Shown here: one piece after another, positions 9,201 to 18,747 of the stretch
Position numbering within the stretch: position 1 is the first letter of the stretch
Layout: the number at the start of each line of letters is the position of its first letter
NCBI GenBank assembly: GCA_964491875.1
Contig: CAZBIC010000018.1
Coordinates: 1-64,000 of the forward strand
Source of the DNA: JADJPG01 sp964491875
Lineage (GTDB): Bacteria > Verrucomicrobiota > Verrucomicrobiia > Limisphaerales > JADJPG01
Length of the DNA: 64,000 nt
Reading direction: 5' to 3'
Program-made: the position numbers and the translations under genes
Notes under the pieces: generated by a model
Seen by the model: only the letters and a program-made list of their open reading frames with translations
Told to the model about the DNA's origin: nothing
Database searches by the model: none

Positions 9201-11283
9201 GGCGAGTCAGCGGGAGAAGCGATTCCACAGCTTCAATGAAGCGGGCCATTTCACCTCAGCATGCGCGGCGATGATCTATCGCGATGAACTGTTGTTCGGC
9301 CCCGACGGCAATCGTCACGCCTTCACCTGCGAACCGTTTCACAATCTTGTTCAGCACAACGTCGTGGTGGACGACGGCGTGAGTTTTACCTCGCGACGTG
9401 CAGGCAACGAAATCGCCTACGACTTCTTTGCGAGCGAAGATCGTTGGTGCCGTCCAGTGATGACGCGGGCGGGGCCCGATGGCGCGCTATGGGTCGTGGA
9501 CATGTATCGCTACATGATCGAGCACCCGGAATGGCTGCCGCCCGAGGGCAGGGCGGAACTGCTGCCAAACTACCGGCTCGGCGAAGAACGCGGCCGCATT
9601 TATCGCGTGTCGTCGAGCAGTCGCGAGCCGCGCCAGAGTCTCAAGCTCGCTGGGTTGTCCGTGGCTGAGTTGGTGGCTGCGCTGGATTCCGCCAACGGCT
9701 GGCAGCGGGACAAGGTGCAGATGCTTCTGCTCTGGCGAAACGATACCGCCGCTGTTCCGTTGCTGGAATTGCTCGCGCGGGATTCGCAAAATCCAGTGGC
9801 CCGACTGCACGCGCTTTGCACGCTGGATGGTCTGGGGCGCCTGAAACTGGAACTGGTCGAGCGCGCGCTGAGCGACTCGCATCCTGGTGTGCGCATCAAT
9901 GCGCTTCGCCTCGCGGAGCGCCATTCGAGCTCGGGCGTCATCGCGGCGGCGGCGAAGCTCGTGACGGATTCCGATCGCAAAGTCTTGCTTCAACTTGCCT
10001 GCACGCTGGGTGAGTGGCGGGATCCGAGAGCCGGTGAAGCGCTAGGCCGGCTTGCGGTCGCGCAGCACGCAGACAAGTTCATCGCGGCGGCGGTCCTGAG
10101 TTCGGCCCTGCCCCACAGTGCTGCGCTCGTGGACGCTGTCGTCGCATCGGGCGGAGCCGCGCAAGCGGTGTTCAATGAACCGTTGACCAGTCTCGCGCTG
10201 GCGACGAACCAGCGCGACTCGCTGGCTCGCTTATTGAAGCCCGTGTTCGCGCCGAGCTCTGGCGAGTTCACCGCGCTGGAAATGGCAATGCTCTCTGAGT
10301 TCTTCGACACGCTCGCCCGAAAGACGACGAGCTGGCGCGAGCTGTTGAAGGCGAATGAAAGCGACGTGTTGGCGGAGAGGCTTCGATCCATCCCGGATCG
10401 TTTGGCCTCCGCGAAACGATTGGGAGGTGACGCGAATCAATCGGAAGCATTGCGAGTCGCCGCTGCGGGTTTGCTGGCGCGCGACGATTCTTTTCGCGCG
10501 GACGCGCTGAAGATTCTCGCGACGCTGCTTGTGCCCAAGTCATCCGCCGACACCCAGCGCAGTGCGATTCGGGCGCTCGGAGTGAGCGGGCATGTGTATG
10601 TTCCAAACATCATCGCCGATGTCTGGTCGGGACTGGGGCCGGAGATGCGTTTGGTCGCGCTGGACGAGTTGCTGGGTCGCGAACCGTGGGCGCTGGCGTT
10701 GGTTGGCTTGGTGGAGCAGGGGCGCATCAGTCCGAACGCGCTCGATGCGTCGCGTCGCGGTCGTTTGCTGCGAGCTGGTTCTGCGCGGGTTAAGCAGGCG
10801 GCTGCGAAAATCTTCAGCGAAGGCGGTACGGCCACGCGTGCGGAGGTGGTGCTGAAGGTGCGTCCGACGTTGGCGCTTGCGGGCGATGCTTCCCGTGGCG
10901 GAATCGTTTTCAACAAGCTGTGTGTCACCTGTCACAAGCGGGGCGAGCAGGGGAACGACGTGGGACCGAACCTGCAATCTGTGGTGAATCATCCCGCTGA
11001 GAAGCTGCTTGTCTCGATCCTCGATCCCAACGCGAGCATCGAGCCCGGTTACACGGCGTACTCCGCACAGCTGTCAGACGGCGAGGAAATCTACGGCATC
11101 ATCTCCGCCGAGACGGGAAACAGCCTGGTGATGAAACAAGCCGACGGCAAGACGCGCACTCTGCTGCGGTCAGGCATCACGGCGTTGCGCAGCGCGAATC
11201 TCTCGCTGATGCCGGAAGGATTGGAAGCCGGCATGAGCTCGCAGGAACTGGCTGACCTGATTCGCTTCCTGCAGACACCCTGA
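6202..11283 (+). CDS. Giant exported fusion: neutral-ceramidase-like + LamG + PVC-type dehydrogenase + HEAT + c-type cytochrome
   Basis: 1693 residues. The start is set by an AAAGGG ribosome-binding site 4-5 bases upstream and a signal peptide (VLFSCLALLIPATVSPADA). Residues 25-470 resemble neutral/alkaline ceramidases, with the SATHTHSAP motif (T120-H121-T122-H123) near the zinc site. About 497-730 is a LamG/concanavalin-like domain (IAYWRLNES ... KLDEVSVYSRALTANEV). About 750-1150 is the beta-propeller of the PVC-type membrane-bound dehydrogenase family (IHVPDGFKVELVAAEPLL, DWDERGRLWVVEMVDYP). About 1153-1540 is helical and HEAT-like. The end is a cytochrome c domain with CVTCH at 1574-1578. 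Later domains are common together in PVC bacteria; the added ceramidase-like module is the odd part. Inferred role: amide or lipid hydrolysis coupled to an oxidation step in the periplasm. Confidence 0.85.
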   Translation: MHALLSCRNVLFSCLALLIPATVSPADAAEHGVFRAGAQLVDIAPTNYPVLVNAMFTERTATNAVDPLHVRALALDDGSTRIVFAIVDICMIARDLIDRAKEQASRATGIPTDRMLVSATHTHSAPSAMGCLGSRMDTNYARYLEPRIADAIVGAVKKLQPARIGWGVIEDWEHTFNRRWVRRPDRMLTDPFGDRNIRANMHPGHNSPDAIGPSGPVDPDLSVVALQSLDGRPLALLANYSQHYYDSPLLSSDYFGRFCDHIGSMLTAGAEPEKARFVAMISQGTSGDLARMDYGGEARNIGYDAYARELAEKAAGVVRSMKFHDWVPLKMAERTLALNYRTPNEARLAWARQMAATLQGRLPRTQPEIYALESIYLHERPRTELKLQAIGIGELGIAAIPNEVYAITGLKLKAQSPFATTFNIELANGAEGYIPPPEQHRLGGYTTWPARTAGLELEAEPRIVETLLSLLEDVSGKPRRAMTDTHGPFPKAVLESKPIAYWRLNESVIPTAHDATGQGRSATFEDGVALYLPGASQTIGFQPPRPETPNAFSGDQINRAPHFAGGRIRAAVPLKDIYSVELWFWNGLQNDARAVTGYFFSRGTDRDAAAAGDHLGLGGTHQPEQTGRLIFFNGNERNTVLVGRTPIERRQWHHVVLVREGRKVTVYLDGNSSPEIVGDADVTVAPEVQSVFLGGRCDNFANLEGKLDEVSVYSRALTANEVAAHYRVSGFPPRVAKPATAAAVVPPLSPAESLAKIHVPDGFKVELVAAEPLLESPVAIDWDERGRLWVVEMVDYPLGLDGKGKPGGRVRVLEDADGDGRYDKTTLFADGLKFPTGLLTWREGVLVTAAPEILFLKDSDGDGKADVKQVLFSGFLEGNQQLRVNSLRWGIDNWVYCASGAHHGGYGAATKIKSHLNGREYEIGSRDFRFRPDTGELEAQSGPSQFGRNPDDWGNWFGVQNSWPLWHYVLQDHYIRRNPHVPAPDPVQQVVGPKNPRVYPASQREKRFHSFNEAGHFTSACAAMIYRDELLFGPDGNRHAFTCEPFHNLVQHNVVVDDGVSFTSRRAGNEIAYDFFASEDRWCRPVMTRAGPDGALWVVDMYRYMIEHPEWLPPEGRAELLPNYRLGEERGRIYRVSSSSREPRQSLKLAGLSVAELVAALDSANGWQRDKVQMLLLWRNDTAAVPLLELLARDSQNPVARLHALCTLDGLGRLKLELVERALSDSHPGVRINALRLAERHSSSGVIAAAAKLVTDSDRKVLLQLACTLGEWRDPRAGEALGRLAVAQHADKFIAAAVLSSALPHSAALVDAVVASGGAAQAVFNEPLTSLALATNQRDSLARLLKPVFAPSSGEFTALEMAMLSEFFDTLARKTTSWRELLKANESDVLAERLRSIPDRLASAKRLGGDANQSEALRVAAAGLLARDDSFRADALKILATLLVPKSSADTQRSAIRALGVSGHVYVPNIIADVWSGLGPEMRLVALDELLGREPWALALVGLVEQGRISPNALDASRRGRLLRAGSARVKQAAAKIFSEGGTATRAEVVLKVRPTLALAGDASRGGIVFNKLCVTCHKRGEQGNDVGPNLQSVVNHPAEKLLVSILDPNASIEPGYTAYSAQLSDGEEIYGIISAETGNSLVMKQADGKTRTLLRSGITALRSANLSLMPEGLEAGMSSQELADLIRFLQTP

Positions 11284-11299
11284 GGTAACGCGTGCGGCG

Positions 11300-12742
11300 T
11301 CAGGCGAGGATGTCCTTCACCACTTTGCCGTGGACATCGGTCAGGCGGAAATCGCGGCCGGCGTGATGATACGTGAGCTTTTCGTGGTCGAACCCGAGGC
11401 AGTGGAGGATCGTCGCCTGGATGTCGTGGACGTGGACCGGGTTCTCCACGACGTGAAATCCGAGATCGTCCGTGGCCCCGTAGCTGAAGCCGCGCTTGAT
11501 GCCGCCGCCAGCCATCCAGATTGTGTAGGCCTGCGGATGATGATCGCGACCCTGGCTGCGTCCGAGCGCGGAATTGGATTCCACCATCGGCGTGCGACCA
11601 AACTCGCCGCCCCAGACGACGAGCGTGTCGTCGAGCAGGCCGAGGCGTTTCAAATCGGCGACCAACGCGGCGCTGGCCTTGTCCGTCGTGGCGGCGTTGC
11701 TCTTCACGTTGCCGGCCACGTCGCTGTGAGCGTCCCAGCCTTCGTGGTAGATGTTCACAAACCGTACGCCGCGCTCGATCATGCGCCGAGCCAGCAGGCA
11801 GGCGCGGGCGAAGGACGGCTTGTCCGGATCGCAGCCGTAGAGTTCCAGCGTCTCCTTGCTCTCGCTCTTCAAATTCATCAGTTCCGGCGCGGAGCTCTGA
11901 AGCTGGAAGGCCATTTCGTAGGACGCGATGCGCGTCGCGATTTCCGGATCGCCGTCGTTCGCGAGCCGGCGCCGGTTCAACGCGCCGACGACGTCGAGCG
12001 TGTCGCGTTGGAGTTTTGAATCCACGCCAGCCGGGCTGTTCACGTTGAGAATGGGTGGACCTTGATTGCGGAAGCGCACGCCGGTGTAGACCGTTGGAAG
12101 AAATCCGCTCGACCACAACGCGGCACCGCCGCTCAAGCCGCTGCCGGTGCTCATCACGACGAACGCGGGAAGATTCTGCGTTTCCGCGCCGAGACCATAC
12201 AGCGCCCACGAACCGATGCACGGCCGGCCGGGTTGCGAGAAGCCGGTGTTGAAGAAGATTTGTGCGGGCGCGTGGTTGAACTGATCCGTGTGGACGGAGC
12301 GAACCAGGCAGATGTCATCCACCACTTTGGAGAGGTGCGGCAACATCTCGGACAGTTCGGCACCGGACTGACCGTGCTTTCCGAATTTGAAACGGGGCCC
12401 AAGCACGGCGGCATCGGGTCGGATGAACGCGTAGCGTTGCCCGCCAATGACGGACGGCGGGAGCGGCTTGCCTTCCAGCTTCGCGAGCTCCGGCTTGTTG
12501 TCGAAGAGCTCCAGCTGGCTCGGCGCGCCGGCCATGAACAGATGAATGACGCGCTTGGCCTTGCCGGCGAAATGCGGCTGGCGCGGTGCCAGCGGGTTGC
12601 TTCCTGCGCCAGCGGCAAAGGCGCGGCCGGCGAGAGAATTGGTGAGCAGACCAGCGAGGGCCATCTTGCCGAGGCCGACGCCGCAGTCGTGCAGGAAATG
12701 CCGGCGGGTGACGTTGAGGCAGTGTTGTTGCAGGGGATTCAT
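11300..12742 (-). CDS. DUF1501 family Tat-exported protein
   Basis: 480 residues. The start is the ATG giving MNPLQQHCLNVTRRHFL, a Tat signal (TRRHFL, then GVGLGKMALAGLL). The body carries the DUF1501 hallmarks: KAKRVIHLFMAGAPSQLELFDNKPEL near the N-terminus, ARRMIERGVRFVNIYHEGWDAH in the middle, VVWGGEFGRTPM and GRDHHP toward the end, a layout recalling the alkaline phosphatase/sulfatase fold. Its enzymatic role is not established. It starts 2 bases after the stop of the PSD1 gene, so the two are co-transcribed as in most PVC genomes. Confidence 0.92.
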   Translation of the reverse strand: MNPLQQHCLNVTRRHFLHDCGVGLGKMALAGLLTNSLAGRAFAAGAGSNPLAPRQPHFAGKAKRVIHLFMAGAPSQLELFDNKPELAKLEGKPLPPSVIGGQRYAFIRPDAAVLGPRFKFGKHGQSGAELSEMLPHLSKVVDDICLVRSVHTDQFNHAPAQIFFNTGFSQPGRPCIGSWALYGLGAETQNLPAFVVMSTGSGLSGGAALWSSGFLPTVYTGVRFRNQGPPILNVNSPAGVDSKLQRDTLDVVGALNRRRLANDGDPEIATRIASYEMAFQLQSSAPELMNLKSESKETLELYGCDPDKPSFARACLLARRMIERGVRFVNIYHEGWDAHSDVAGNVKSNAATTDKASAALVADLKRLGLLDDTLVVWGGEFGRTPMVESNSALGRSQGRDHHPQAYTIWMAGGGIKRGFSYGATDDLGFHVVENPVHVHDIQATILHCLGFDHEKLTYHHAGRDFRLTDVHGKVVKDILA

Positions 12743-12744
12743 AC

Positions 12745-15700
12745 TCAGCCTTTGGTGATCATCTCGTCGAGGTTCATGATGGCGCGCGCGAGAGTGGTCC
12801 ATGCCGCGCGCTGGGCGACATCACCCTCGCCATCGCCCGCGATCTGTTTCGCGTCCAGTTCGCCGCTGGCGATGCGTTGCTTTTGTGCTTCGAAGAACTT
12901 CACTAGCATTTTGAGTTCGTCCTTCGTCGGTGGGCGGGTGAGGCAGCGACGGAACGCGTAGCGGACGCGGTCCTCAACAGAGTCTCCGCGTGCGGCGAGG
13001 AGCTTGCCCATCGCTTGTGAGACTTCGACGAAGAAGACGTCGTTGAGCAGCGTGAGCGCCTGGAGCGGCGTGTTCGAAACGTCGCGGCGCGCGACGCACG
13101 ATTCACCGGTCGGCGCGTCGAAGGTGTTGAACATCGCGAACGGCGCCGTGCGTTTCGCGAAGGTGTAAAGGCTGCGGCGATAGCGATCCTCGCCCGTGCT
13201 CGTCGGCCAGCTCGGGCTGCCGTAGGCGACTTCGGTGACGCCGGACGGTTGCGGCGGATAAACACTGGGGCCACCCATCTTCGCGGAGAGCAGTCCGCTC
13301 GCGCGCAATGCGACGTCGCGGATGATCTCGGCTTCAAGACGCTGGCCAGGGCCGCGCGCCAGCAGGCGGTTCTCAGAATCTTTTGCGAGCATCGCCGGCG
13401 TGGTGCGCGACGACTGCTGGTAGGTGGCGCTCATCACGATCAGCTTGTGGAGCTTCTTCAGCGACCACCCCTCCTTCACGAAGTTGACCGCGAGCCAGTC
13501 GAGCAACTCGGGATGCGATGGCGCCTCGCCTTGGAAACCAAAGTCCTCCGTTGTGCGAACAAGGCCTCGTGCGAAGAACGCCTGCCATTGACGGTTTACG
13601 GTGACCCGCGCGGTGAGCGGGTTGTTCGGCGAGACCAGCCAGCGCGCGAATCCGGCGCGGTTGCGCGGCAGGCTGTCGGGGAAAGGCGCGACCGCCGACA
13701 GCACGCCGGCTTCGACGCGTTCGGCAGGCTGCAGGAATTCTCCGCGCTTGTAGATGAAAGTCGGGCGCGGATTCTCTGGCGGCCGTTCGCGCATCACAAG
13801 CGTGATGGGATGCGTGGGCGGCTTCCGGAGTTGCTCGATCTCCTTTCGTGCGCTGGCGAGCTCCGGTGCGTTCAGCAGGAATTGTTCTCGCAACGTCTGG
13901 CGCTGGGCTGCGGTAAGCTGTACGTCGGCAATGTGCAGGAGCTGCGCGAGCTCGTCGTTGAGGCTGTTCGCCTCCGCGCCGCCGGCTTGGGTCGTTGCCG
14001 AGATGCGGAAACGTCCGAGTGAGCACGCGTAGTGACGGCCAAACATCATCCTGAGCTGAAGTTCGCCTGCGTCAGCCAGAGGTTCTTCGAGGACGAACAC
14101 GGCTTCATGACGTTCGCCCTCGCGTCCGGCTGTGGACCAACCGGTTTGCGGATCGCCATCCGTCGCTAGCTTTGAGCTGGCGCTGCCGCCGTAGGTGTTC
14201 TTTGCGTAGCTCTCGCTGGCTCGAGCGATCTTCAACGGCTTGCCGCCGGCGAAGAGCTGAAACTCGCCCATGAAGAAATCGCCCTTCGGCCCTTCGTAAT
14301 ACGTCATGCCCGGACCGTGATGGGGCAACCGATCGTCCGGCATTGCCTCGAGGCGGATGGCGGTGATGCCCTGCAGTTCGGGCCGGAACTTGAGTTCGTA
14401 GGTGTCACTCTTCGAGATGTCGCCGCTCGCAAAAATGGAATTGTCCGGCTGCACGGTGAGCAGCGGAAGATTCGATTTCGCTTCGGTGGGCTTGAGCGTG
14501 GTCCAACGCGCGGCGCGTTTGCGTTCGCGCGTCAGCCATTCGTTAAAGCGGACGTCGACGATTTCCCGGCGCCGGATCTCGATTGGACGATGGTCGCTCG
14601 CCGGCGCGCCGAAGCTGATGCGCGGACGACCGATGAGATGCTGGCCACCGTAGTTTTGGTCCAGCTTCACGACGAAGCGTGTGCCGCCCGCGAATCCCAC
14701 GGCGGGGTCGAACTGAAACGTCGCCGTATGATTGGCATTGAGCTTCTTGCCCTCTTCTTGAACGGCCCAACCGGTCTGTGACTTGCCATCGAACGCGTTG
14801 CCGACCGGGAATTCCTTCTGCTCCACGTCTGCCTTGGCGGAGCTGATCTTCACGGGCGCGATCTGATTGGGCGCGTTCCGCGGCGATGCTGTGATCGTGA
14901 TCTCGGTGAGCACGAAGTTTCCGTGTTTCGTGCGACCCGGGCCTTTGTTTGAGAGCGCCTTGTCGGTCAACGCTTCGAGACGCAGCGAATGGACGTTCGT
15001 CAGGTCAGTGTCGAAGACGAACGTGTAGGAATCCTTGTCCGGGCTGGCGCCTGCGAACAGCGCGGAACCATCGTCCTGCAACTTGCCGGCTTCACCGCTC
15101 GCGGCTTGGGCGGAGGTGGGCTGCGGCGTCGACCACTGTTCGGTTTCAATCGGGAACTTGTCCGCCAGTTGCGCGAGAAGCTTTGATGCCTTCTTCAAGT
15201 TCGCGCGATGTTCCTTCTCCCAGCCCGGCTTGGGCAGGTCGAGGTCCGGCTCGTCGGCGTTGTTCATGAACGCCATCATCTGAAAATACTCCCGGTGCGT
15301 GATCGGATCGTATTTGTGCGTGTGACATTGCGCGCAGCCCACGGTCAAGCCGAGCCAGGTGGAGCCCGTGGTGGCGACCCGGTCCGTCATCGCGTGGAAA
15401 CGGAACTCCAGCGGATCAATGCCGCCTTCCTCGTTCAACATCGTGTTGCGATGAAAGCCGGTGGCCACGATTTGATCGACCGTGGCGTTCGGAAGCATGT
15501 CACCGGCGATCTGTTCGATCGTGAATTGGTCAAACGGCATGTCGGCGTTCAAGGCTTTGATCACCCAGTCGCGCCACGGCCAGATTGTCCGCTGACGATC
15601 CTTCTCGTACCCGTTGGAGTCGGCGTAGCGGGCGAGGTCCATCCAGCGTCGCGCCCAGCGTTCGCCGTATTGCGGTGAGGCGAGGAGTCTGTCGACGACC

Positions 15701-16329
15701 TTTTCAAAGGCATCGCGCGAACGATCATTCACGAACGCGTCTGCTTCCTCGGGCGTGGGCGGAAGTCCGATGAGGTCGAGGTAAACCCGTCGGACCAGCG
15801 TGTAACGATCGGCGGGCTCGGACGGCGTGAGCTTTTCCTTCTCCAGTCGCGCCAGCACGAACTGGTCGATGGGATTCTGCACCCACGATTTTTTCTTCAC
15901 CGAAGGTGGGGTGGTTTCCACGGGCGGAGCGAAGGCCCAGTGCTGCTTGTATTCGCCACCGGCGGCGACCCAGCGCTTGAGGATGTCCTTCTCCGCCGCG
16001 GTCAAAACCACCTTGGTGCTCGGCGGCGGCATCACCTCATCTTCGTCCGTGGTGAAGATGCGTTTCACCAGTTCACTGTCGTCGACCTTGCCCGGGACGA
16101 GCGCGATCGCCCCGGACTTCGCCGGGTGCAACGTCGATTCACGCACATCGAGGCGAAGGTTTCCCTTTCGCGTGGCGTCGTCGGGGCCGTGGCACTTGAA
16201 GCAGTGTCGGGAAAGCAGGGGACGAACTTCGCGCGTGAAATCCGGCGCGCCGGCCGTGGTCGCGGCGGCGGACGACAGAGAAGCGACGGCGCACAGCCAT
16301 CCGAGGAGCAAAATGATTCGATTGTTCAT
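12745..16329 (-). CDS. PSD1/DUF1549/DUF1553 cytochrome-containing protein with discoidin-like insertions
   Basis: 1194 residues from an ATG followed by a signal peptide (IILLLGWLCAVASLSSAAA); the longer upstream frame lacks a signal. PSD1, the planctomycete cytochrome domain, carries HCFKCHGPD with C43, C46 and H47. DUF1549 follows from about 190 (NPIDQFVLARLEKEKLTPS) and includes a second heme-like motif CAQCH at 332-336. Between DUF1549 and DUF1553 sit two similar beta-rich segments (YTFVFDTDLTNVHSLRLEAL and YELKFRPELQGITAIRLEAM) typical of discoidin-like insertions. DUF1553 closes the protein. It is probably periplasmic; the precise function is unknown, though these proteins accompany sulfatases and glycan-degradation genes. 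The 234 bases upstream hold no gene and probably its promoter. Confidence 0.92.
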   Translation of the reverse strand: MNNRIILLLGWLCAVASLSSAAATTAGAPDFTREVRPLLSRHCFKCHGPDDATRKGNLRLDVRESTLHPAKSGAIALVPGKVDDSELVKRIFTTDEDEVMPPPSTKVVLTAAEKDILKRWVAAGGEYKQHWAFAPPVETTPPSVKKKSWVQNPIDQFVLARLEKEKLTPSEPADRYTLVRRVYLDLIGLPPTPEEADAFVNDRSRDAFEKVVDRLLASPQYGERWARRWMDLARYADSNGYEKDRQRTIWPWRDWVIKALNADMPFDQFTIEQIAGDMLPNATVDQIVATGFHRNTMLNEEGGIDPLEFRFHAMTDRVATTGSTWLGLTVGCAQCHTHKYDPITHREYFQMMAFMNNADEPDLDLPKPGWEKEHRANLKKASKLLAQLADKFPIETEQWSTPQPTSAQAASGEAGKLQDDGSALFAGASPDKDSYTFVFDTDLTNVHSLRLEALTDKALSNKGPGRTKHGNFVLTEITITASPRNAPNQIAPVKISSAKADVEQKEFPVGNAFDGKSQTGWAVQEEGKKLNANHTATFQFDPAVGFAGGTRFVVKLDQNYGGQHLIGRPRISFGAPASDHRPIEIRRREIVDVRFNEWLTRERKRAARWTTLKPTEAKSNLPLLTVQPDNSIFASGDISKSDTYELKFRPELQGITAIRLEAMPDDRLPHHGPGMTYYEGPKGDFFMGEFQLFAGGKPLKIARASESYAKNTYGGSASSKLATDGDPQTGWSTAGREGERHEAVFVLEEPLADAGELQLRMMFGRHYACSLGRFRISATTQAGGAEANSLNDELAQLLHIADVQLTAAQRQTLREQFLLNAPELASARKEIEQLRKPPTHPITLVMRERPPENPRPTFIYKRGEFLQPAERVEAGVLSAVAPFPDSLPRNRAGFARWLVSPNNPLTARVTVNRQWQAFFARGLVRTTEDFGFQGEAPSHPELLDWLAVNFVKEGWSLKKLHKLIVMSATYQQSSRTTPAMLAKDSENRLLARGPGQRLEAEIIRDVALRASGLLSAKMGGPSVYPPQPSGVTEVAYGSPSWPTSTGEDRYRRSLYTFAKRTAPFAMFNTFDAPTGESCVARRDVSNTPLQALTLLNDVFFVEVSQAMGKLLAARGDSVEDRVRYAFRRCLTRPPTKDELKMLVKFFEAQKQRIASGELDAKQIAGDGEGDVAQRAAWTTLARAIMNLDEMITKG

Positions 16330-16563
16330 GGACTGCCTGATCGGTCTCACGCCACCGGCGGCTTGCATCGGCGCGCGGCGTTTAGCCAACACGGAAGTGT
16401 GGTGCGACGACAGCGCTACCGCAACGGTTCTTCCGCCGCGAGAGACATATCGACTGACTGCCGGGTCGCGCCGGCTATTCAGCGGCGATGGGCGGGAACC
16501 TTTGTTCTTTCTTGTGCTGCTCGACGGCCGAAGAGGGTGCCCGGACACGGATGCGCGAGCCGC

Positions 16564-18726
16564 TTACTTCGACGTCCACGCCGACTTCAGTTCGTAAGCG
16601 TCCAGCTTGCTGAACTTCACTGCGCCGCTCTTCACGGCGGCGCCGAGCGTGAAGTCGGTGGCTTTCGGCTGGAAGGGCATGGGCACGTAGCAGAGGCCGT
16701 CGCTGGCGAAGACTTCGAGGCCGGTGCGGTCGCAGTAGATGGTGAGCCGTTGCTTGCCATTCCTCAACGGCGCGGGGGCACGATGGCCGTTGACGGTGAG
16801 TTCTTGTTTCTTCGCGTCGTAAGTGATCGCGCAGCCGCGGACGTTGAAGGTGACTTCGCTGTCAGCGGTAGGTGTGAATTCCGCCCGGAGTTCCACGAGT
16901 TCGGCGTTCACTTTGGCGAGCGGATTCGGGCTGGTGGGCGTCAGGGTGCCGGCTTTTATGCGATGGGTCTTGGCGCGCAGCTTCGCGAGTTCTTTAACGG
17001 GCGTGAAGGTCAGGCGCGGGCCGTCGGCGGTGGAGATGAGCTGGAGCTCGAGCGGCACGGTCATGGACTGGTTGAACGGCATGCCTTTCGTCTCGGTTTG
17101 GAACCAACCGATGAGGATGCGGCGTCCGTCCTTCTTCGGAATGTCGCTAAAGCTTTGCGGCGCGTAGAAGCCTCGGCCGCGATGGCCAGCAAGCTTGGAG
17201 TGTTCAGGCGTGAACTTCGTGCCGTCAAACGTGCCGATGGCGTATTCGCTGTTTGCACCGAGCAGCACCCACTTTTTGTTCGAGGATTTGCCGTCCACCG
17301 GTAGTTCAAAGAAGTCCGGGCATTCGAAGAGGTAAGGTTTCCCGACGGCGTCGCCATCAGTGATGCTGGCGAGGGTCCAGTCGGTCACGTTCGGCGAGGT
17401 GAAGAAGTGGATGGTGTGTTTCTTCTGCCACTCGACGTAGAGCACCATCACCCATTTTTTCGTCGATTCGTGCCACATGACTTTCGGGTCGCGATTCCCG
17501 CCGGTGATCTGTTTCACGACGGGATTGCCGCTGTACTTCGTGAAGTTCCGTCCGTCCGTGCTGTGGGCGATGGCTTGCACGGTGGGATTCCCGGCCGCGG
17601 TGTAGATCAGCACGAGCGGCGGTTTGCCGTCCTTGCCGAATCCGCTGGTGTTCTTCCAATCGACGACGGCGCTGCCGCTGAACATCGGGCCCATGTCGTC
17701 CGGCGCGAGTTTGTCGCCGAGCTCCTCCCAGTGAACCAGGTCGCGGCTGACGGCGTGGCCCCAGTGCATGTTGCCCCACGGCCAGCCGTAGGGATTGTGC
17801 TGGAAGAACAGATGATACTCGCCGTTGAAGTAAACCATCCCGTTCGGGTCGTTGTTCCAGCCGCGCTTCGGCGAGAAGTGAAACTGCCCGCGCAACGGTT
17901 CGCGGTGGAGATTCTCCGCGCCCTTGATCTCGTCGCTCTGCTCGATGGCGCTCAGCGCCGTGGAATCTTCCGGCAATCGATCGACTTGCATCGTCACCGT
18001 CCTGCCGCGCCACGCGCTGACATCCATCGGCGCCCACCAGTCGGGTTCGCCGTTCGCCAGCCCGATGTCGTTGCGCACCTCCACTCGGCCATCGACAAGC
18101 GTGGTGACCTTGCGCGTGGGACCGTTTTTGATCGGCAGATTCAGGTAACGCTTCTCAATCTTGAAATCGCGTTTGGCGTTCGTGACCAGCCCGAGCGGCT
18201 TACGATCCGTCTGGACGATGTGATCGACATTGAGATGCCCCCAGCCGCTGGTGGCGTTGTCGATGATTTGAATTACCGCGGTCTGTCCCGCGAACTCGCC
18301 CACGTCCCACGACTCGGGCGCGAGCATCTCGCTGCCACCGGACTTGTCGTTCGGGCCGGTCGCGTTGCGGACAACCTTCCCGCCGACGAGCAAGTTGAGC
18401 GCGAGCTTCTCGGTGTTCTTCCCGCCGCCGATCAGGAAGCCGATGTAACGGCGCTCGATCTTGAACTCCGGCGACGTGAGCGTGCCCGTCGTGTTGTCGC
18501 CCTTGTAGAACGAGTTCACCAGGCCCTTGCCCTTAAAACCATCGACCTGCATCTGTCCCGGCAACGTGCCGCGCGCTGGTCCCGGACCGAACGCTTCTCC
18601 GGTCGCCTTCCACGAGCCGTAGTCGGCGCCTTCGAAGTCCGCGACGACGAGGTCTTCAGCCGCATGTAGTGACGATGTGGCCAGAGCGAGCAGACAGAGC
18701 AAGCCGGTGGTTTTGAGGATTCGCAT
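16564..18726 (-). CDS. Exported glycoside hydrolase family 32 (levanase/inulinase type)
   Basis: 720 residues with a signal peptide (LLCLLALATSSLHAAED). Residues about 24-260 hold two similar beta-sandwich segments found before some GH32 catalytic domains (SPEFKIERRYIGFLIGGG and KRDFKIEKRYLNLPIK). The catalytic propeller starts near 280 and shows all three GH32 carboxylates: D293 in WNNDPNG (nucleophile), D413 in the RDP motif (transition-state stabiliser) and E468 in ECPDF (acid/base). It hydrolyses beta-fructans such as levan or inulin, or sucrose; export and accessory domains favour a polymer. It lies 21 bases after the P450 gene, so they are probably co-transcribed. Confidence 0.93.
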   Translation of the reverse strand: MRILKTTGLLCLLALATSSLHAAEDLVVADFEGADYGSWKATGEAFGPGPARGTLPGQMQVDGFKGKGLVNSFYKGDNTTGTLTSPEFKIERRYIGFLIGGGKNTEKLALNLLVGGKVVRNATGPNDKSGGSEMLAPESWDVGEFAGQTAVIQIIDNATSGWGHLNVDHIVQTDRKPLGLVTNAKRDFKIEKRYLNLPIKNGPTRKVTTLVDGRVEVRNDIGLANGEPDWWAPMDVSAWRGRTVTMQVDRLPEDSTALSAIEQSDEIKGAENLHREPLRGQFHFSPKRGWNNDPNGMVYFNGEYHLFFQHNPYGWPWGNMHWGHAVSRDLVHWEELGDKLAPDDMGPMFSGSAVVDWKNTSGFGKDGKPPLVLIYTAAGNPTVQAIAHSTDGRNFTKYSGNPVVKQITGGNRDPKVMWHESTKKWVMVLYVEWQKKHTIHFFTSPNVTDWTLASITDGDAVGKPYLFECPDFFELPVDGKSSNKKWVLLGANSEYAIGTFDGTKFTPEHSKLAGHRGRGFYAPQSFSDIPKKDGRRILIGWFQTETKGMPFNQSMTVPLELQLISTADGPRLTFTPVKELAKLRAKTHRIKAGTLTPTSPNPLAKVNAELVELRAEFTPTADSEVTFNVRGCAITYDAKKQELTVNGHRAPAPLRNGKQRLTIYCDRTGLEVFASDGLCYVPMPFQPKATDFTLGAAVKSGAVKFSKLDAYELKSAWTSK

Positions 18727-18747
18727 GGGCGGAAGAGTTGGAGGTGA

